This document shows positions 6,057-8,271 of a DNA stretch of 8,271 nucleotides, one piece after another (position 1 is the stretch's first letter; every line of letters starts with the position of its first letter). The position numbers and the translations under genes are program-made. This stretch comes from an uncultured bacterium (GTDB lineage: Bacteria > Bacillota > Clostridia > Lachnospirales > Lachnospiraceae). Below the pieces are notes generated by a model. That model did not search any database and was not told where the DNA came from. It saw nothing but the letters and a program-made list of their open reading frames with translations. Where the stretch lies: positions 1 to 8,271 of the forward strand of contig CAMBUC010000085.1 in assembly GCA_945871045.1 (NCBI GenBank). The letters run 5' to 3'.

Positions 6057-6851
6057 TTATCCAAGGATCGCCTTGTCACTTGCGAACTCCTCACCGCTCT
6101 CCTCTTCAAACTTGTGAAGCAGATCAGATACGGTAAGTTTCTTCTTTTCCTCACCGCGGATATCTAAGATAATACGACCAGACATCATCATGATCAGTCG
6201 ATTACCATGGGCGATCGCATCCTTCATATTATGAGTGATCATCAGCGTCGTCAGATGATCGCGGTTAACGATCAGATCCGTTGTCTCCAAAACCTTTGCA
6301 GCCGTCTTCGGATCTAAGGCAGCTGTATGCTCGTCTAAAAGCAATAACTTTGGTTTCTTTAAAGTAGCCATAAGCAAAGTCAGCGCCTGTCTTTGTCCAC
6401 CGGAAAGCAGACCTACTTTGGAGGTCATCCGGTCCTCTAAACCAAGGCCTAACGTGGCAAGCATTTCTCTATACTGCTGACGCTCCTTGTCTTTAATTCC
6501 AATGCGCAGGGTACGATTCTGACCACGCCTAAGTGCCAGTGCCAGATTCTCCTCAATCTCCATCGTTGCAGCCGTTCCTGTCATAGGATCCTGAAATACA
6601 CGTCCCAAATACTTTGCCCGTTTATAATCCGGAAGTTTTGTCACATCCTCTCCATCGATCACAATGGAGCCCTGATCTACCGGCCAGGTTCCTGCGATAG
6701 CATTGAGCATAGTTGATTTTCCGGCACCGTTTCCTCCGATGACTGTAACGAAGTCACCATCCTCCAATGTCAGTGATAAATTGCGCAGGGCAGTTTTTTC
6801 ATTGACGGTTCCTGCATTGAAGGTTTTATATATGTTGCTCATTTGTAGCAT
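6057..6851 (-). CDS. ABC importer ATP-binding protein (TrpZ-like, COG1101 type)
   Basis: This 264-residue cytosolic ATPase powers the importer formed with the permease and binding protein encoded just before it. The nucleotide-binding domain is complete: Walker A GGNGAGKST at 39-47, Q-loop Q87 in VFQDP, ABC signature LSGGQRQ at 149-155, Walker B LLLLDEHTAALDP at 169-181 with E174 as catalytic base, and switch histidine H207. The DEHTAALDP form is typical of ATPases paired with LivH/RbsC-like single permeases in the uncharacterised/TrpXYZ group, several of which are linked to aromatic amino acids. Substrate cannot be assigned here. The ATG at 6851 has GGAGG at 6862-6866 with a 10-nt spacer; the next in-frame ATG three codons on would be 19 nt away. 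It is the last gene of its operon. A 165-nt gap holding a repeat element separates it from the permease, and 190 nt separate its stop from the sugar-operon aldolase. Confidence 0.93.
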   Translation of the reverse strand: MLQMSNIYKTFNAGTVNEKTALRNLSLTLEDGDFVTVIGGNGAGKSTMLNAIAGTWPVDQGSIVIDGEDVTKLPDYKRAKYLGRVFQDPMTGTAATMEIEENLALALRRGQNRTLRIGIKDKERQQYREMLATLGLGLEDRMTSKVGLLSGGQRQALTLLMATLKKPKLLLLDEHTAALDPKTAAKVLETTDLIVNRDHLTTLMITHNMKDAIAHGNRLIMMMSGRIILDIRGEEKKKLTVSDLLHKFEEESGEEFASDKAILG

Positions 6852-6879
6852 TGTTCTTCATCCTCCACTGTTTTTATTA

Positions 6880-7011
6880 CAGAGAATCATGCACACCCGC
6901 TCCACACCGTACGTGCAAAGTCGCGGTGTTGCATGGATTCTCTCATTGACTCAAAAGCACACCCACTCCATACTGTACATTCAAAGCCCTAAATGTTGCA
7001 TGGATTCTCAG
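6880..7011. repeat. 132-bp composite intergenic repeat element with terminal inverted repeats
   Basis: The element begins CAGAGAATCATGC at 6880 and ends GCATGGATTCTCAG at 7011, imperfect inverted repeats of each other. Inside it are two direct copies with a period of 66-67 bp: 6891-6942 and 6957-7009. They agree at 42 of 53 aligned columns by hand count, with one gap and mostly transition differences. The left copy is closed by its own inverted arms (AGAGAATC at 6881-6888 against GATTCTCT at 6936-6943) and can fold into a long, slightly bulged hairpin. The element fills the gap from 5 nt after the permease stop to 13 nt before the ATPase ribosome binding site. No reading frame is apparent. 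It resembles a small MITE-like or ERIC-like palindromic element in design, but I do not recognise its family. Confidence 0.7.
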
Positions 7012-7016
7012 AAAAA

Positions 7017-7931
7017 TTATTCCTCGATTTTTTTCGGTTTCGTAAAATAACGTCTCTTCCAGTAGGGCACTGCAAGGAATACTGCAACAACCAGCGCCTG
7101 GAATAATTTCAATAAGTTTGTATCTACGCCGAGCCAGATTACGATCTGTAACACGATGAAATAGATGACACCGCCCAATGCTACTGCCAATAGTTTTGTT
7201 GCAAAATTTTTGAACACCTTTCCGAAGATCGCTTCTCCGATAATGACCGCTGCAAGACCGATCACGATGGCTCCTTTTCCCATGTTGATATCGGCGAATC
7301 CCTGATACTGGCCAAGAAGGGCACTTGCAAGAGCTACCATGCCATTGGAGATCATCAGTCCTAATACTTTATTGAAGTTTGTATTGATTCCCTGTGCCCT
7401 TGCCATCATTTCATTACATCCGGTTGCCCGAATACTGCTTCCAAGTTCTGTTCCGAAAAACCAGTATAAAACAGCAATGATCACAAGAATAAACAGAACG
7501 ACTACGACAATCGTATTTTTATCTAAAATGGCATTCTTTACATATCTTAGAGACACAAGCAAATCATACTTGTCTACGTTGATCGCCTGATTGGATTTTC
7601 CCATGATCTTTAAGTTCACGCCCCACAAACCAAGCTGTGTCAAAATACCTGCAAGAATCGCCGGAATCCCCATAACTGTGTGAAAGATTCCCGTTGCAAG
7701 TCCTACGATCATTCCTACGATAGTTGCTGCAAGCAGAGCCACCCAAACATTCGCTCCGGCCTGCATCATTATAATGCAAACAGCGGCTCCGGTACACATG
7801 GTACCATCCACTGACAGATCGGCGATATCCAAAATACGGAATGTGATATACACACCGATCGCCATGATTCCCCAAATAAGTCCCTGTGCCACTGCTCCCG
7901 GCATCGCGACAAATAAACTACTGATATCCAT
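7017..7931 (-). CDS. ABC importer permease (TrpY-like, LivH/RbsC-type membrane protein)
   Basis: This is a 304-residue polytopic inner-membrane protein that forms the translocation channel, probably as a homodimer because only one permease is present. About eight or nine hydrophobic segments are visible, near 10-30, 42-58, 62-84, 88-106, 139-159, 188-208, 219-238, 245-268 and 273-290. The early DIADLSVDGT motif (35-44) and the cytoplasmic coupling loop GSSIRATGCNEMMARAQGIN (164-183) are typical of the BPD_transp_2 family. The C-terminus is basic and cytoplasmic (KRRYFTKPKK). I start at ATG 7931, with AAGGAGG at 7937-7943 and a short spacer. An upstream in-frame ATG at 8048 would add 39 mostly polar residues and would lie over intergenic hairpins. 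Family members have been linked to aromatic amino acid or other small-solute uptake; a sugar substrate is not excluded by sequence. Confidence 0.93.
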   Translation of the reverse strand: MDISSLFVAMPGAVAQGLIWGIMAIGVYITFRILDIADLSVDGTMCTGAAVCIIMMQAGANVWVALLAATIVGMIVGLATGIFHTVMGIPAILAGILTQLGLWGVNLKIMGKSNQAINVDKYDLLVSLRYVKNAILDKNTIVVVVLFILVIIAVLYWFFGTELGSSIRATGCNEMMARAQGINTNFNKVLGLMISNGMVALASALLGQYQGFADINMGKGAIVIGLAAVIIGEAIFGKVFKNFATKLLAVALGGVIYFIVLQIVIWLGVDTNLLKLFQALVVAVFLAVPYWKRRYFTKPKKIEE

Positions 7932-7936
7932 CTTAT

Positions 7937-7943
7937 CCTCCTT
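7937..7943 (-). promoter_or_regulatory. Permease ribosome binding site (decides the start)
   Basis: AAGGAGG sits 5 nt before ATG 7931. It selects that codon over the upstream in-frame ATG at 8048. Confidence 0.85.
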
Positions 7944-7959
7944 CGTTGTACATGTTCCA

Positions 7960-8003
7960 ATAACTGTTTTTTCCGACTTTTTCTCGTTGAAAGAAACAGT
8001 TAT
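7960..8003 (-). other. Intercistronic RNA stem-loop near the permease ribosome binding site
   Basis: ATAACTGTTT at 7960-7969 is perfectly complementary to AAACAGTTAT at 7994-8003. Two further pairs follow one mismatch, giving a 12-pair stem around an 18-nt loop (7973-7990). It ends 16 nt upstream of the permease Shine-Dalgarno. It may shape mRNA decay or translation of the permease; it is not followed by a U-tract. Confidence 0.55.
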
Positions 8004-8009
8004 ATAAAA

Positions 8010-8042
8010 CGGCTTTAGGCCGGGGCCAAAAATGCCCCGACC
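8010..8042 (-). other. GC-rich intercistronic hairpin with overlapping alternative hairpin
   Basis: On the minus strand 8042-8018 folds into a nine-pair stem (CGGGGC against GCCCCG, extended by a G-U and two G-C pairs) with a 7-nt loop. The G-U pair works only in minus-strand RNA, where the neighbouring genes are read. An overlapping weaker hairpin (CGGC-CTAAA-GCCG, 8022-8010) is followed directly by UUUUAUAU. The pair may give partial termination or protect the 3' end of the binding-protein message. Confidence 0.6.
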
Positions 8043-8046
8043 CAGC

Positions 8047-8064
8047 ACTGTATAAGATTACAGT
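8047..8064. repeat. Small inverted repeat after the binding-protein gene
   Basis: ACTGTA and TACAGT form perfect 6-bp arms around a 6-nt spacer, 20 nt after the binding-protein stop. It is either the first of several leader hairpins in this gap or a short operator. The sequence alone does not decide. Confidence 0.4.
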
Positions 8065-8084
8065 TTTCGTTCGTTATTCAATCA

Positions 8085-8271
8085 TTACTCGATTGCTTCA
8101 TATCCGTCAGGAATTGTAATTCCCAGTTCGTCACAAATGGACTGATTGAACTTCTTTGTGAAGTTCGGTGCATATTCGATGGGCATCTCTTCGATCTTTG
8201 ACTCACCTGTCAGGATCTTCGCTGCCATCTTACCGGTTGCAACTCCAAGATCATAGTAACTGATGGAAAGT
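8085..8271 (-). CDS. ABC importer substrate-binding protein, C-terminal fragment (TrpX-like)
   Basis: Only the last 61 codons are inside the window; the gene starts beyond the right edge. The visible end reads SISYYDLGVATGKMAAKILTG, then a segment with EEMPIEYAPNFTKKFN and the tail LGITIPDGYEAIE before TAA. The pattern of a conserved (Y)DLGxxTGxMAAKILxGE helix, a short MPIEY strand and a final LGITIPxGY is that of the periplasmic-binding-protein family partnered with single-permease TrpY-like systems. In a Firmicute it would be an extracellular lipoprotein, but the signal peptide is not visible. It precedes the permease by 153 nt, a gap rich in hairpins. The ligand cannot be inferred from this fragment. 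Confidence 0.85.
   Translation of the reverse strand, partial: LSISYYDLGVATGKMAAKILTGESKIEEMPIEYAPNFTKKFNQSICDELGITIPDGYEAIE

Noticed and set aside
6891..7009. CRISPR-like repeat pair
   Set aside because: There are only two diverged copies of about 52 bp with a 14-bp gap and no spacers of regular size, so it is a duplicated palindromic element.
7932..8048. N-terminal extension of the permease from ATG 8048
   Set aside because: It would be coded by the hairpin-rich gap and is not membrane-like; AAGGAGG points to ATG 7931.

Overview
The window reads almost entirely from the minus strand and looks like a chromosomal segment of a low-to-mid GC Firmicute. Strong GGAGG-type ribosome binding sites, tight operon packing and protein styles similar to Lachnospiraceae-type gut Clostridia suggest this, but the genus cannot be fixed from the sequence alone. 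No rRNA, tRNA, CRISPR array or transposase gene was seen.

Right part (about 6057-8271, minus strand): the end of an ABC importer operon of the BCAA-like/TrpXYZ type. In transcription order it holds the C-terminus of a substrate-binding lipoprotein, a membrane permease and an ATPase. The two gaps inside this operon are unusual. The gap between binding protein and permease holds several successive RNA hairpins. The gap between permease and ATPase is filled by a 132-bp composite repeat element with terminal inverted repeats.

Middle (5867-6056): a 190-bp regulatory region. It has a clear minus-strand promoter (TTGACA, 17 bp, TACGAT). A perfect 8-4-8 palindrome with a LacI/GalR-type core (AAACGATT) lies just downstream of the expected transcript start. 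A pair of 19-bp near-identical sequences in inverted orientation brackets the promoter, one of them covering the -10 box.

Left part (1-5866, minus strand): a compact six-gene sugar/polyol operon in the order class II ketose-bisphosphate aldolase (GatY/KbaY-like), LacI-family repressor, FGGY-family carbohydrate kinase, zinc dehydrogenase closely resembling galactitol-1-phosphate 5-dehydrogenase (GatD), PfkB/LacC-FruK-type phosphosugar kinase, and an aldo/keto reductase that runs off the left edge. Gaps are 20 nt or less and two junctions are translationally coupled.

The enzymes can be assembled into one route: an aldose is reduced to a polyol (aldo/keto reductase), phosphorylated (FGGY kinase), oxidised to a ketose 6-phosphate (GatD-like), phosphorylated again (PfkB) and cleaved to two trioses (aldolase). 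With galactose/galactitol this would be a PTS-independent and Leloir-independent tagatose-phosphate pathway. The individual families are well supported; the joint pathway and its substrate are inference.
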